DNA of 64,000 nucleotides from JBBQXY01 sp051004815 (GCA_051004815.1 JBPCJY010000085.1:23153-87152), one strand, 5' to 3'. Positions 1 through 8,521 are shown, counted from the stretch's first letter. Numbers and translations are program-made. The notes: generated from the letters alone by a model not told the origin.

Positions 1-603
1 GAACCCGCAAAGGAAAAAACAGTATCGGCCAACGATATGAGCATGTCAGATGGTGAAATGGACATGGCCGACCACGATATGAACATGTCAGATATGACGA
101 TGACTCCTCGCCAAAACTATCAGATGATGGTGGATATGGCGATGTCTACCGCACAACTGCCGTGGGCTATTGCGCTGGGTATCGCCTCGGCTCTGCTGTT
201 GATTGTATTGCTTGTGCAAACGCCGTGGCCTCTTGCCCAAGGAGGCCCAACGCAGGATGCGACAACTGCCGTCGGCGAATTATTGCTCTCCCGTTACATG
301 ATTGGTTTCGAGGGCGCGGCCTTCCTCATTCTGGCGGGTATCGCGGGTGCGGTTCTTTTCGCGAAACGCGAACGCGGCGATACGCCGCAAAGGGGAGAAC
401 AGCAAGCCGCCCAGGAAACCGTTGAGGCAAGTACCTCCGACAAAACTGGAGTCGAGCCGGAGATATACACCTGTCCTATGCATCCTGAAATACATCAAAC
501 ACAACCGGGAAGCTGTCCCAAGTGTGGAATGCAACTGTTACCAATTGAGGAAAAGGTTCCGTCGCACAAACAAAGTCAACACCAACAAGGGGGTCACTCA
601 TGA
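1..603 (+). CDS. nuoJ: NADH-quinone oxidoreductase subunit J, 3' part, with a metal-binding C-terminal tail
   Basis: C-terminal part of a membrane subunit of the proton-pumping arm of complex I. The frame is open from base 1, so the start is outside the window; 200 codons are visible. After a Met/His/Asp-rich loop (MSMSDGEMDMADHDMNM) come two hydrophobic helices, the second in the typical NuoJ setting (GELLLSRYMIGFEGAA ... GAVLFAKRERG). The protein should end there. Instead a ~35-residue linker leads to a compact heavy-metal-binding domain (YTCPMHPEI ... GSCPKCGMQLLP), of the kind found on copper ATPases and efflux proteins, and a His/Gln-rich end. The stop overlaps the nuoK start (ATGA). The NuoJ identity rests on the helices and on gene order J-K-L-M-N; the metal role is inferred from the motif. 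Confidence 0.85.
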   Translation, partial: EPAKEKTVSANDMSMSDGEMDMADHDMNMSDMTMTPRQNYQMMVDMAMSTAQLPWAIALGIASALLLIVLLVQTPWPLAQGGPTQDATTAVGELLLSRYMIGFEGAAFLILAGIAGAVLFAKRERGDTPQRGEQQAAQETVEASTSDKTGVEPEIYTCPMHPEIHQTQPGSCPKCGMQLLPIEEKVPSHKQSQHQQGGHS

Positions 604-914
604 GTGGGCCGGGTCTGGTACCTTTTCTGATTGTGGGCGCATTGCTTTTTGGCATTGGCGTCGCCGGCGTGCTGTCACAGCGCAATGCCATGATGGTACT
701 GATGAGCATTGAGATTATGCTGAATGCCTGTATTCTCACGCTAATTGCCTTCTGGCGTTTTGTGAAGCCGAGCAACTACGATGCGCAGGTCTTTGTGATT
801 ATCATCTTCACTATCGCGGCGGTCGAGATGGCGGCTGGGCTGGGTTTAGTATTGCTCGTGTTTCGCCAGCGCGGCAACGCCAACGTAGACAGCGTAAATG
901 ATTTGAAGCAGTGA
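600..914 (+). CDS. nuoK: NADH-quinone oxidoreductase subunit K
   Basis: Small antiporter-like membrane subunit of complex I (104 residues, normal for the family). Three membrane helices are visible, with the family-typical run RNAMMVLMSIEIMLNA and the acidic residue in EIMLN, and a second acidic helix (IAAVEMAAGLGLVLLVF), both on the proton path. Starts inside the nuoJ stop (ATGA) and ends overlapping the GTG start of nuoL (GTGA), so translation is probably coupled. Confidence 0.95.
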   Translation: MSGPGLVPFLIVGALLFGIGVAGVLSQRNAMMVLMSIEIMLNACILTLIAFWRFVKPSNYDAQVFVIIIFTIAAVEMAAGLGLVLLVFRQRGNANVDSVNDLKQ

Positions 915-2896
915 GCGGGACATCTTTCTTCTGGCTGGCTCCTCTTTTACCACTGGCCGTCTTTGCGCTACTGGCTATTGGCCTCTCGCGCTATGGAAGA
1001 CTGGCGTCAGGACTGGCGGTTGCCGCGATGGCTGGAGCGACTGTCGTCTCAATCGCCGGTCTCGTAGCTGTCATGCAAGGCAAATACGCGCTCGTTTCTT
1101 TGCCCTGGCTCTCTATTGGTGGGAGACACCTTCCGCTCGCGCTCTGGCTCGACCCGCTCAGTGCGCTAATGGCAACGATGGTCTCCAGCGTTGGGCTGAT
1201 CGTGTTTCTCTACGCCGCTTCCTATATGGCAGAGGATGCGCGGCGCGGTCGCTTTTTTGCCGAGTTCAGCCTGTTTACCGCCTCGATGTTGACGCTGGTG
1301 CTAGCAGCTGACCTCATCACGCTCTTTATCGCCTGGGAACTGGTCGGTCTTTGCTCCTATTTGCTCATCGGTTTCTGGTTCGAGCGCACAGGCGCACCCG
1401 CAGCCGCTTCAAAAGCCTTCTTTACCACGCGCCTGGCCGACCTGTGTTTGCTGGCCGGTGTGCTTCTGCTTATTGGTAGTGTTGGAAGTGGGCAACTTAG
1501 CATTGTTCTCACGGTTGCGACACGGGGGCAGATAGCTCCTGGTCTGTTGCTGGCAATCGCCCTCTTGCTCTTCGCCGGGGCGGCTGGCAAATCCGCCCAA
1601 TTTCCCTTTCAAGGATGGTTGCCCGATGCCATGCTTGGCCCTACACCAGTCTCGGCTCTTTTGCATTCGGCCACCATGGTTGCGGCAGGTGTGTTTCTGG
1701 TGGCGTGCCTCTATCCACTCTTTCAGGTGGCTGGCCCTGCATTGCAGGTTGTCGCCTGGATAGGCGTGATTACCGCACTGCTAGGTGGCGCAGCAGCACT
1801 GGTGGAGACGGATATCAAGCGCACCCTGGCCTACTCGACGATGAGCCAGATCGGCTTGATGTTTGTTGGTCTCGGCAGTGGCAGCCTGCTTGCTGGTGTC
1901 CTCCTGCTGTTTTCTCAGGCACTCTACAAGGCCACACTCTTCCTGGGTGCGGGAGCCATCGATCACGCGGTCGAAGGCACGGCCTTTGAGCGCATGGGGG
2001 GTCTGGTGAGGCGTATGCCATTGACGGCTATCGCCTTTGGCATCAGTGCGGCTGCCCTGGCAGGTTTGCCTATCACGCTGGCACTGCCGCCCAAAGACCC
2101 CGTTTTGGCGGCGGCAGCACAAAGCAATACGTTGCTCTTTGTTGTGACGCTGCTAGCAAGTTTCCTCACTGCGTTGTATAGTGCGCGTCTCTTTGGCGTG
2201 GCCTTCCTCGGCGTGTCATCGGAACCTGCCGAACACGCACACGAGGCGAAAAGGGGATTATTGATTCCCTTGCTCATGATGGCGATAGTGATACCCATAG
2301 GCTTACTCGCCAATGCCTCACTGCTTGGACAACCACTTACTCGGTTACTTGGCGTCGCCGCACCCGATGTCCCAACCGCCACGATGATAACGCTTGCCAT
2401 TGCCGTTCTCGGCGTCATCATAGGCTTCGTGGCACGCCATAGATGGCCTGCACAGGTGGAATGGCCCGTATTCACACCTGCCATGCCCCTGTTCATGAGC
2501 GAATTTGGTCTCAAGCCGCTCTATATTCTGCTTGCACGAGGTGGTATCTGGATGGTACAGCAGATCGCGACCTTTGATCGCGTCGTCTTCGATAGCTTCC
2601 TGTTGGCACGAGGCGGCGTCTGGATGGTAAAGAGGGTAGCCATCTTTGAGCATGCCGTCTTCGATAGCTTCGCGGGACTTGTGACAAACGCGACCCGTGC
2701 ACTTGTACGGGCGAGCGGGCGTTTCGATGTGCGCCGCATTGATACGACCGTACAAGAGGTAGGACAAGGTATTCTTGTGCTGGGACAACGTGTGAGGACG
2801 TTCCAGACCGGTCGTATTGAGAATTACCTGCTGATGGTTTTTCTCTGGGGTCTGGGTGTGATAGCAGTAGCAGTCGTAGCTACCTTCGTGCGTTAA
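911..2896 (+). CDS. nuoL: NADH-quinone oxidoreductase subunit L
   Basis: Large antiporter-like proton-pumping subunit at the distal end of complex I; 661 residues, slightly longer than usual. The GTG start overlaps the nuoK stop. Key features are present: glutamate in FIAWELVGLCSYLL, lysine in AGKSAQFPFQGWLPDAM, the discontinuous helix region ALLHSATMVAAGVF, and DIKRTLAYSTMSQIGLM. Near the C terminus, where the long lateral helix is expected, a 24-residue segment is repeated in tandem (ARGGIWMVQQIATFDRVVFD then ARGGVWMVKRVAIFEHAVFD; DNA period 72 bp). The last membrane helix (LLMVFLWGLGVIAVAVVATF) is intact. Confidence 0.95.
   Translation: MSGTSFFWLAPLLPLAVFALLAIGLSRYGRLASGLAVAAMAGATVVSIAGLVAVMQGKYALVSLPWLSIGGRHLPLALWLDPLSALMATMVSSVGLIVFLYAASYMAEDARRGRFFAEFSLFTASMLTLVLAADLITLFIAWELVGLCSYLLIGFWFERTGAPAAASKAFFTTRLADLCLLAGVLLLIGSVGSGQLSIVLTVATRGQIAPGLLLAIALLLFAGAAGKSAQFPFQGWLPDAMLGPTPVSALLHSATMVAAGVFLVACLYPLFQVAGPALQVVAWIGVITALLGGAAALVETDIKRTLAYSTMSQIGLMFVGLGSGSLLAGVLLLFSQALYKATLFLGAGAIDHAVEGTAFERMGGLVRRMPLTAIAFGISAAALAGLPITLALPPKDPVLAAAAQSNTLLFVVTLLASFLTALYSARLFGVAFLGVSSEPAEHAHEAKRGLLIPLLMMAIVIPIGLLANASLLGQPLTRLLGVAAPDVPTATMITLAIAVLGVIIGFVARHRWPAQVEWPVFTPAMPLFMSEFGLKPLYILLARGGIWMVQQIATFDRVVFDSFLLARGGVWMVKRVAIFEHAVFDSFAGLVTNATRALVRASGRFDVRRIDTTVQEVGQGILVLGQRVRTFQTGRIENYLLMVFLWGLGVIAVAVVATFVR
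2534..2677 (+). repeat. 72-bp tandem duplication inside nuoL
   Basis: Two adjacent, diverged 72-bp copies (2534-2605 and 2606-2677), both beginning GCACGAGG and ending in a run containing CGTCTTCGATAGCTTC or close to it. They encode two 24-residue copies of the amphipathic segment of the NuoL lateral-helix region. The divergence between copies suggests an old, tolerated duplication. Confidence 0.85.
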
Positions 2897-2909
2897 GAGG
2901 TGATGTGTC

Positions 2910-4400
2910 ATGCTTTCAATCATCATATTTCTGCCTCTCGTGGGCGTTCTGGCACTGTATCTCATTCCGAATACCACCTTGTGGCGTTGGATAGCAGTTA
3001 GTAGCAGTGCGGCGGTGCTGATCGTGAGTATCGTTCTTGCCACACTCTTTCACTGGAACAGCGGTACACTCCAATTTGAGGAGCATATTGATTGGATACC
3101 CACCCTGGGTGCCAGCTATCATCTTGGCATTGATGGGTTATCGCTACCACTCATCTTGCTCACCACTCTCCTGACTTTCCTGGCCTTGCTCTATGCCTGG
3201 AAACAAGAGAGAGACGCGCGAGAATACTTTGCGCTGTACCTCGTGATGGAAGCAGGTTTGCTCGGTTTCTTTAGCACGATGGATTTGTTGCTCTTCTACT
3301 TTTTCTTTGAGGTCGCCCTAGTTCCGATGTACTTTATCATCGGGCTATGGGGTCACGAGCAACGTGTTGAGTCGGCGTTGAAATACTTCCTCTATACCCG
3401 TGTTGGGAGCCTGGCGGTGCTGCTCTCCATTCTCGCGCTCTATCTGGGCACGAATCCACATACGTTTGATTTACCAACGATTATCGCAGCCCATCCGTTT
3501 GCAGGGACAAGTACGGGGGCTTTTCTGGTATTGCTGGGATTCCTCATCGGCTTTGGGATCAAACTGCCAGTGATCCCTTTGCATTCCTGGCTTCCCGATG
3601 CTCACACGAGCGCACCGACGGAGGGCAGCGTCGTGCTGGCCGGCCTACTGTTGAAACTTGGTGGCTATGGTCTGTTGCGACTTGCTCTGCCCACCGTTCC
3701 TGACGCGTTCAGCGCGTGGGCGGTGCCGATTGCTGCTCTGGCGGTCGTCTCCGCCATTTATGGTGCCGCCGTAGCCATGGCACAGACCGACTTCAAGCGC
3801 ATGATTGCCTATAGCAGCGTCAATCATATGGGCTATGTGCTGCTGGGCATCGCCGTTGCTGCTGCTGCTTATGCCAATCCTGCCGACCGGGCGGCTGCCG
3901 CCAGTGGCGCAACCTACCAGCTCATAGCGCACGGCCTGATTACGGGCGCACTCTTCTTTCTCGTGGGTATGTTGGCTGACCGGACAGGAACACGCGAGAT
4001 ACGTCGTATGTCGGGTATCTGGGCCGCCTTACCGCTCTACGGCTCCATCCTGGTCTTTGCCATGTTTGCCTCGCTCGGTCTGCCTGCGCTGGCCGATTTT
4101 GCTGCTGAGGTGCAGATTGTGCTTGGTACACTTGGTACGTATCGTTGGGCCGCTATCGGCATGTTGCTGGGTATTCTGATCACAACAGCGATGTTTCTCT
4201 GGACACTCCAACGCATCCTCTTGGGCAAGGCCCAGCCGGAATGGATGAAGCTGCCACAATTATCAAAGCGGGAACTGGCGACGCTGCTGCCGTTGGTTGC
4301 GCTCATTCTACTCCTGGGCATCTTCCCCGGTCTCTTAGTGCAAAGTATCAGTGCAGCCCTACACAGTAATATGCTGGGCATATTGCTGAAAGGACGGTGA
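2910..4400 (+). CDS. nuoM: NADH-quinone oxidoreductase subunit M
   Basis: Second large antiporter-like proton-pumping subunit of complex I; 496 residues, normal length. Conserved elements: FYFFFEVALVPMYFIIGLWG (essential glutamate), GFGIKLPVIPLHSWLPDAH, LLKLGGYGLLR (buried lysine) and DFKRMIAYSSVNHMGYVLLG. About 13-14 hydrophobic helices. ATG 13 bases after the nuoL stop, preceded by AAGAGGTG. Nothing unusual in the sequence. Confidence 0.95.
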   Translation: MLSIIIFLPLVGVLALYLIPNTTLWRWIAVSSSAAVLIVSIVLATLFHWNSGTLQFEEHIDWIPTLGASYHLGIDGLSLPLILLTTLLTFLALLYAWKQERDAREYFALYLVMEAGLLGFFSTMDLLLFYFFFEVALVPMYFIIGLWGHEQRVESALKYFLYTRVGSLAVLLSILALYLGTNPHTFDLPTIIAAHPFAGTSTGAFLVLLGFLIGFGIKLPVIPLHSWLPDAHTSAPTEGSVVLAGLLLKLGGYGLLRLALPTVPDAFSAWAVPIAALAVVSAIYGAAVAMAQTDFKRMIAYSSVNHMGYVLLGIAVAAAAYANPADRAAAASGATYQLIAHGLITGALFFLVGMLADRTGTREIRRMSGIWAALPLYGSILVFAMFASLGLPALADFAAEVQIVLGTLGTYRWAAIGMLLGILITTAMFLWTLQRILLGKAQPEWMKLPQLSKRELATLLPLVALILLLGIFPGLLVQSISAALHSNMLGILLKGR

Positions 4401-4404
4401 GCCT

Positions 4405-5106
4405 ATGGGCGGTATGCAAGGCGACATGGGTATGGAACTGTGGGCCATCGTACCCGAACTGACACTGGCGGGGCTGGTCTTGATCCTGCTCCCGTTAGGG
4501 CCATTTTTGCCGAAAAACCGCAAATATAGCGCGACCTGGATCGCGCTGGCCGGGCTTGTTGCCGTTGCTATCGAGAGTGTGCGTATGCTCTTTTTTGCCA
4601 CGCAGCCCATCTTTCTGGATACCTACGCGGTAGACCAGTTCGCCGTCTACCTGTTTATGAACCTGGGTGCGTTCTTAGCCGTTGATGCACTGGAACGCCA
4701 ACTCTCCTCCGATGACATCGACCAGGTAGCGGGTCTGGGGCGGCGTCTGCCTGTGACGGCAGCAGTGCTGGCTATCTGCCTGCCCTCCCTGGCAGGTTTT
4801 CCCCCTTTCGGTGGCTTCGTCGGTAAAACCATGCTCTTTGGAGCGGCGATCGCTGCTGGCTGGACATGGCTCGCCATTATTATGCTGGTGAATATCGCTG
4901 TTTCGCTCTACTACTATGTGCGTGTATTAGCACCCATGTATTTCCAGCCTTCTCCTGGCGCATCCTTGAAACGCGAACTGACCACTCTCCGCTTTGTGCT
5001 CATCGTGCTAGGAATCGGGACACTCATCAGCGGTGTATTCCCGCAGGAATGGGTGTTGCTGGCAACGCATGCGTCTTCATTGTTGGCGGCCATCATACCA
5101 CGTTAA
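4405..5106 (+). CDS. nuoN: NADH-quinone oxidoreductase subunit N, internally shortened
   Basis: Last gene of the complex I operon. Only 233 residues against about 480 for normal NuoN. The N terminus (MELWAIVPELTLAGLVLILL ... VDQFAVY) covers the first two or three helices, then the sequence jumps to LFMNLGAFLAVDALER, the motif normally some 230 residues further on, and runs normally to the end (LAGFPPFGGFVGKTMLF, SLYYYVRVLAPMYF). The missing part carries the glutamate/lysine helices at the centre of the proton channel; the lysine in GGFVGK is kept. The deletion is in frame. It may be a real reduced subunit, a mutant, or an assembly error. It also starts with a Met/Gly-rich stretch (MGGMQGDMGM). 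Confidence 0.8.
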   Translation: MGGMQGDMGMELWAIVPELTLAGLVLILLPLGPFLPKNRKYSATWIALAGLVAVAIESVRMLFFATQPIFLDTYAVDQFAVYLFMNLGAFLAVDALERQLSSDDIDQVAGLGRRLPVTAAVLAICLPSLAGFPPFGGFVGKTMLFGAAIAAGWTWLAIIMLVNIAVSLYYYVRVLAPMYFQPSPGASLKRELTTLRFVLIVLGIGTLISGVFPQEWVLLATHASSLLAAIIPR

Positions 5107-5120
5107 TGTTCCTCTTGCGG

Positions 5121-5154
5121 AAAAAAACGGAGATAGCCTCATGGCGTCATCTCC
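5121..5154 (-). terminator. Rho-independent terminator of the MFS gene, between convergent genes
   Basis: On the minus strand GGAGAT-N14-ATCTCC is followed by seven T (complement of 5121-5127). It overlaps the last codons and the stop of the exporter gene. The stem may also end the nuo operon arriving from the other side. Confidence 0.7.
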
Positions 5155-6404
5155 CTGTTTGCACTCCGCACGTCTCTCCTGGTTCCCCAGCCCATGATGA
5201 GCGTTACCACAATGAGCGTGACACCCCCTGTTACGAGGGTTCCCTGTGCAGTCCAGATGCCCATCATGGTTCCCAGGAGCCATCCACCGAGTGCGGGCAT
5301 GCCCGCGGCAAGCCAGGTGTAGAGGCTCATCACGCGACCACGAACCTCATTGGGGGTCGTCTCCTGTATACTCGCATTCAGCAGGGTCATGGTTCCCGTT
5401 GCGAACCCTCCTGTTGCCAGCAGGGCAAGTCCCGCCAGCATGAGATTCCCTGTCATCCCAACACCGGTCACTGCGCCGCCAAGCAGGACTCCTCCAAGCC
5501 AGACAGGGACCATTCGCTTTCGGTGTCCAAGTAGCCAGGCCACGAAGATAGCAGCCAGGGCTGCGCCAAGGCCAGGAAGGGCGGCCAGCATTCCATAGGT
5601 CTGTGCTCCACTCCCCCATGTTCTGCTCACCACAATAGGTAACACGGTGGGGTAGGAGCGTCCCAGTAGGCTGACCACAGCTACAAGCACCAGCATGATA
5701 CGTACTGATGCGGTGTTCCAGATGTACCTGCTCACCTTGAGCGTCTGCTCATTACTCGCATGGGCAGGCCGAGGAGGTGCTGCTGGCCCTGCAAGGAGCC
5801 AGGCGATGACCACGAGGTAGGAGAGGCCATTGAGCAGAAAGCACCAACTCACTCCAACGAGTGGAATCAAGATGCCAGCAGTTGCTGGACCCACAATGGC
5901 CCCGGCGTTGTAGGTCAGCGCGTTCAGCCCCACCATTCGTCCCCGCTGTGTCGTTTCCACTACGCCGGGTACGTACACTTGACGGATCGGGTTGTCGAGG
6001 GCACTCACAGATGCCAGGACCCCTGAGAGGACGAGCGTGAGTGGAAGGGAAAGGCGACCCGCCAGGGCAAGGCTCCCCATCAAGGCTGCAATGAGTGCTA
6101 AGGTCCCTTGTGTCATGAGCAGAAGCCGTTGCCGGGGAAAACGATCCGCAAGCACTCCACCGAGCAAGGGAACACCGAGCAGAGGAGTTGCCTGAACTAA
6201 TCCAAGCACCCCCACAGTAGCGGGGCGATGGGACACCTCCCACACGAACCAAGCTTGCGTGGCAAGTTGTAGGGAGGTTCCCGTATTGGAAACGAAAAGT
6301 GCGATGAGCATTCCATACAGCCAGAACTGGGATGGATGATCGTCCTGAGAACGAGGTGAAATCGCTGTAGGAGACATGCTTTCCTGTTTCTTCATCCGTC
6401 TCAC
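5139..6404 (-). CDS. MFS transporter, drug or siderophore exporter type
   Basis: Twelve-helix major facilitator of the EntS/MFS_3 type, 421 residues. The first helix pair (FWLYGMLIALFVSNTGTSLQ, ATQAWFVWEV) and the loop GGVLADRFPRQRLLL are typical, and there is a second-half counterpart NEVRGRVMSLYTW. Substrate unknown. It begins one base from the end of the PIG-L deacetylase gene upstream, so the two form an operon, which might link export to a sugar-containing small molecule (inference only). Ends in a hairpin terminator. Confidence 0.85.
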   Translation of the reverse strand: MRRMKKQESMSPTAISPRSQDDHPSQFWLYGMLIALFVSNTGTSLQLATQAWFVWEVSHRPATVGVLGLVQATPLLGVPLLGGVLADRFPRQRLLLMTQGTLALIAALMGSLALAGRLSLPLTLVLSGVLASVSALDNPIRQVYVPGVVETTQRGRMVGLNALTYNAGAIVGPATAGILIPLVGVSWCFLLNGLSYLVVIAWLLAGPAAPPRPAHASNEQTLKVSRYIWNTASVRIMLVLVAVVSLLGRSYPTVLPIVVSRTWGSGAQTYGMLAALPGLGAALAAIFVAWLLGHRKRMVPVWLGGVLLGGAVTGVGMTGNLMLAGLALLATGGFATGTMTLLNASIQETTPNEVRGRVMSLYTWLAAGMPALGGWLLGTMMGIWTAQGTLVTGGVTLIVVTLIMGWGTRRDVRSANREMTP

Positions 6405-7115
6405 TCAGTCGAGGTGAAGCCGCGTAAATGCTTCGGCGAGTGCGAGATCAGCGCAGCTCCCAATAGCTGCCGAACGCGCTCGCCAGCCTGCTGCCAGGGC
6501 CAGAGGATCGGTTGTTTGACTGGCGTGAGCGAGTCGTGCAGCCAGTTTCCTCTCGAAACCAGCAGTAATGTCCACGTAGGTATCAGCGATGCGACTGGCA
6601 AAGAGCCACACTTCGCTGACCTTGTGTGGTCTCAATCCGGTTTGCACCTGTTCCGCAAATGCCAGATGATCACGAGCCAACGGATAGACGGCATCAAGGG
6701 CCGCACGCCCGACGATACGATGATCCCGATGACCGAGGTAGGCGGGATAGGGGTGTTCTGGATCGTGGGTGAACACGATGGACGGCTGAAAGCTCCGAAT
6801 CCACTCCACTAAGTCAGCGCGTAACGCATGGGTATCCTCCACATCCCCATCCGGGTAGCGCAAAAACACTATCTCTGCAATACCAAGGATCTCTGCCGCC
6901 TTTCGTGCCTCATCCTCTCGCTGAGCCGCAACCTCGTGCGCATGCCTCCGTGGATCAGAAGACCCATGCTCTCCTGATGTCACAAGGAGCAGGCGAACCG
7001 TGGCTCCCTGATCGATGGCCTGTGCCAGTGTTCCCGCGCACCAGCTCTCGATATCATCGGGATGGGCAGCAATAGCCATCATTGACACAGCCCCTGGTGC
7101 CTCAATCACATGCAC
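6405..7115 (-). CDS. PIG-L (LmbE-like) zinc deacetylase
   Basis: 236 residues. The N-terminal motif AIAAHPDDIESWCAGTLAQA carries the His-Pro-Asp-Asp zinc and base residues of the family, and HDPEHPYPAYLGHRDHRIVG carries the third zinc histidine. Family members remove acetyl groups from N-acetylglucosamine-containing compounds (mycothiol, bacillithiol, teicoplanin or lipid precursors); the substrate here cannot be told. First gene of a pair with the MFS exporter. Confidence 0.85.
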   Translation of the reverse strand: MHVIEAPGAVSMMAIAAHPDDIESWCAGTLAQAIDQGATVRLLLVTSGEHGSSDPRRHAHEVAAQREDEARKAAEILGIAEIVFLRYPDGDVEDTHALRADLVEWIRSFQPSIVFTHDPEHPYPAYLGHRDHRIVGRAALDAVYPLARDHLAFAEQVQTGLRPHKVSEVWLFASRIADTYVDITAGFERKLAARLAHASQTTDPLALAAGWRARSAAIGSCADLALAEAFTRLHLD

Positions 7116-7133
7116 TGATTTCTCCTCTCTTTG

Positions 7134-7238
7134 CTACTTCTTGCGGCCCCGCAACCTGATGAGACGGACCGAGTTGGCGATGACAGGAATCGATGACGAA
7201 GCCATAGGGCCTCCTATTATGCACAGGTGTTCAACTAG
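7134..7238 (-). pseudogene. 3' remnant of a heavy-metal P-type ATPase
   Basis: On the minus strand this short frame reads GGPMASSSIPVIANSVRL followed by a basic tail IRLRGRKK and a stop at 7134-7136. This matches the last helix and end of CadA/CopA/ZntA-type metal ATPases (consensus-like MSSSSVSVVLNSLRLRR). The frame is closed by a TGA at 7239-7241, so everything before is gone. A GGAGG then ATG lies within it, but a real 23-residue product is unlikely. It sits directly downstream of the ArsR metal-type repressor gene, the usual partner of such an ATPase. Confidence 0.5.
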
Positions 7239-7309
7239 TCATATAGTTACTCAAAAAAGAACTGTGCTACCTTGCCAGCAAAGCGCGAAAGCGGCGGCGG
7301 CCGCGAAAC

Positions 7310-7690
7310 TCACGGATAGGGATGGTCGAGAAGTCCTTGCCGAACATGGTCGACATGGTAATCCGCCTCTTTGAAGAGGGCCGCTACATGGTGATCGTCA
7401 ACGGTGTAATAGATAATGTTCCCTTCGCGTCGTGGCTTGACCAGGCGGCGATCCCGTAAAAAGCGAAGCTGATGCGACACTCCCGATGCAGACACGCCTA
7501 CGAGAAGAGCGAGATCGCGGACACACATGGGACGCATGGTCAGGGCATAGAGGATGCGAACTCGTGTTGGATCTGCGAGTGCCTGAAAAGTCTCAACAAT
7601 CATTTGGAGGCGTGCTTCGGAAAGGGCCTCGGCACGCGCTGCCTCCACCGCCTCCGCATCGATAGCCTGAAGCGTCTCTTGCTTCGCCAT
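7310..7690 (-). CDS. ArsR/SmtB family winged-helix repressor
   Basis: 126 residues from the ATG at 7690, which follows GGAG with 9-base spacing; a longer frame upstream would run through the promoter. The core FQALADPTRVRILYAL, VRDLALLVGVSASGVSHQLRFLRD (recognition helix) and the wing RREGNIIYYTVDDHHV are classic. No ELCVCD box is present; the equivalent position reads MCVRDLA, with one cysteine. The C-terminal VAALFKEADYHVDHVRQGLLDH has the spaced Asp/His pattern of an alpha-5 zinc or cadmium site. Likely a metal-responsive autorepressor, given the palindrome over its own -10. Confidence 0.9.
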   Translation of the reverse strand: MAKQETLQAIDAEAVEAARAEALSEARLQMIVETFQALADPTRVRILYALTMRPMCVRDLALLVGVSASGVSHQLRFLRDRRLVKPRREGNIIYYTVDDHHVAALFKEADYHVDHVRQGLLDHPYP

Positions 7691-7704
7691 CCCATCTTCT
7701 CCTT

Positions 7705-7755
7705 TACTATGTGAATATATGCTCACATAGTAGCAGAGAAACGAGGAAACGTCAA
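7705..7755 (-). promoter_or_regulatory. arsR-type promoter with overlapping operator
   Basis: On the minus strand TTGACG (7750-7755), a 17-base spacer and TACTAT (7727-7732). The -10 is embedded in a perfect inverted repeat at 7705-7732 with 10-base arms (TACTATGTGA / TCACATAGTA) and an 8-base centre. Position and symmetry fit an ArsR operator that blocks RNA polymerase. Confidence 0.8.
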
Positions 7756-7789
7756 GGCAGTTCGAAATCTCTTCGGACTCGCGTCCAGC

Positions 7790-8479
7790 TTAGCTTTTGT
7801 AAGCATGGACAAAACCTGCTCCTGGGAAAGCAGAGAAGCGTGCGGGCCGCATCTCCTCCGTTTCCACCCGCTCGAAACTGGCGTCCGAGACTATGGCTGC
7901 CAGATCGTGCATGCGGCTCCCCCCGGCATGAAATCGTGCAGCCCGGCCCTGGCGTTCCTGCTTGTGCGTGAAATCGGCAATGATCAGACGCCCCCCTGGC
8001 TTGAGCACACGGGCGATTTCCGCGAGTCCCTGACGCTTGAGGGGAGCAGGCAAATGATGCATCATCAGGGTAGAGAGCACCACATCGAACGTCTGATCGG
8101 GGAAGGGGAGCTGCTCGATCGCCCCGATCTGGAACTCGATGGGCAAATTGCGCCGAGCAGCTTTCGAGCGGGCACGGGCGATTTGCTGTGTCCCCGGGTC
8201 AATGCCTGTGACGTGGCCTGCACGGCCCACGCGGCGTGCCACTTCCATCGCCAACGTTCCCGTGCCACAGCCCACATCCAGCACTGTTTCTCCGGGTTGA
8301 ATGCAGGCCAGGTTGGCGGTTTTTTGCCTCAGCTCCCGCACCTTGCCCCGAAACACGAAGATGTCGGTGAGCCATTCGTGCTGATCGTAGCGCCAGCCCC
8401 CGCTCCCAATCAGTCCTTTTGTCTCTTTGTCCGATGCCTCGCCCGCAGAACGGTGGCGATGATGTGAAAACGAATGCAT
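7790..8479 (-). CDS. Class I SAM-dependent methyltransferase (UbiE/Methyltransf_11 type)
   Basis: 229 residues from the ATG at 8479, chosen because AAAGGAG stands 9 bases before it. Motif I VLDVGCGTGTLAMEVARRVG, an acidic residue in GIDPG, motif IV FDVVLSTLMMHHL and LKPGGRLIIADF are clear. The HHRHR start and the fold resemble small-molecule methyltransferases. Divergent from a TetR gene, with TetR-like palindromes between them, so it is probably that regulator's target. Substrate unknown. Confidence 0.88.
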   Translation of the reverse strand: MHSFSHHRHRSAGEASDKETKGLIGSGGWRYDQHEWLTDIFVFRGKVRELRQKTANLACIQPGETVLDVGCGTGTLAMEVARRVGRAGHVTGIDPGTQQIARARSKAARRNLPIEFQIGAIEQLPFPDQTFDVVLSTLMMHHLPAPLKRQGLAEIARVLKPGGRLIIADFTHKQERQGRAARFHAGGSRMHDLAAIVSDASFERVETEEMRPARFSAFPGAGFVHAYKS

Positions 8480-8521
8480 AGATCTTGCTCCTTTGAGAGA
8501 AAACTTCTCTTTTGATAAAAG

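Noticed and set aside
2345..3043. 232-codon minus-strand frame
   Set aside because: Antisense to the end of nuoL and start of nuoM, no ribosome site, unnatural composition.
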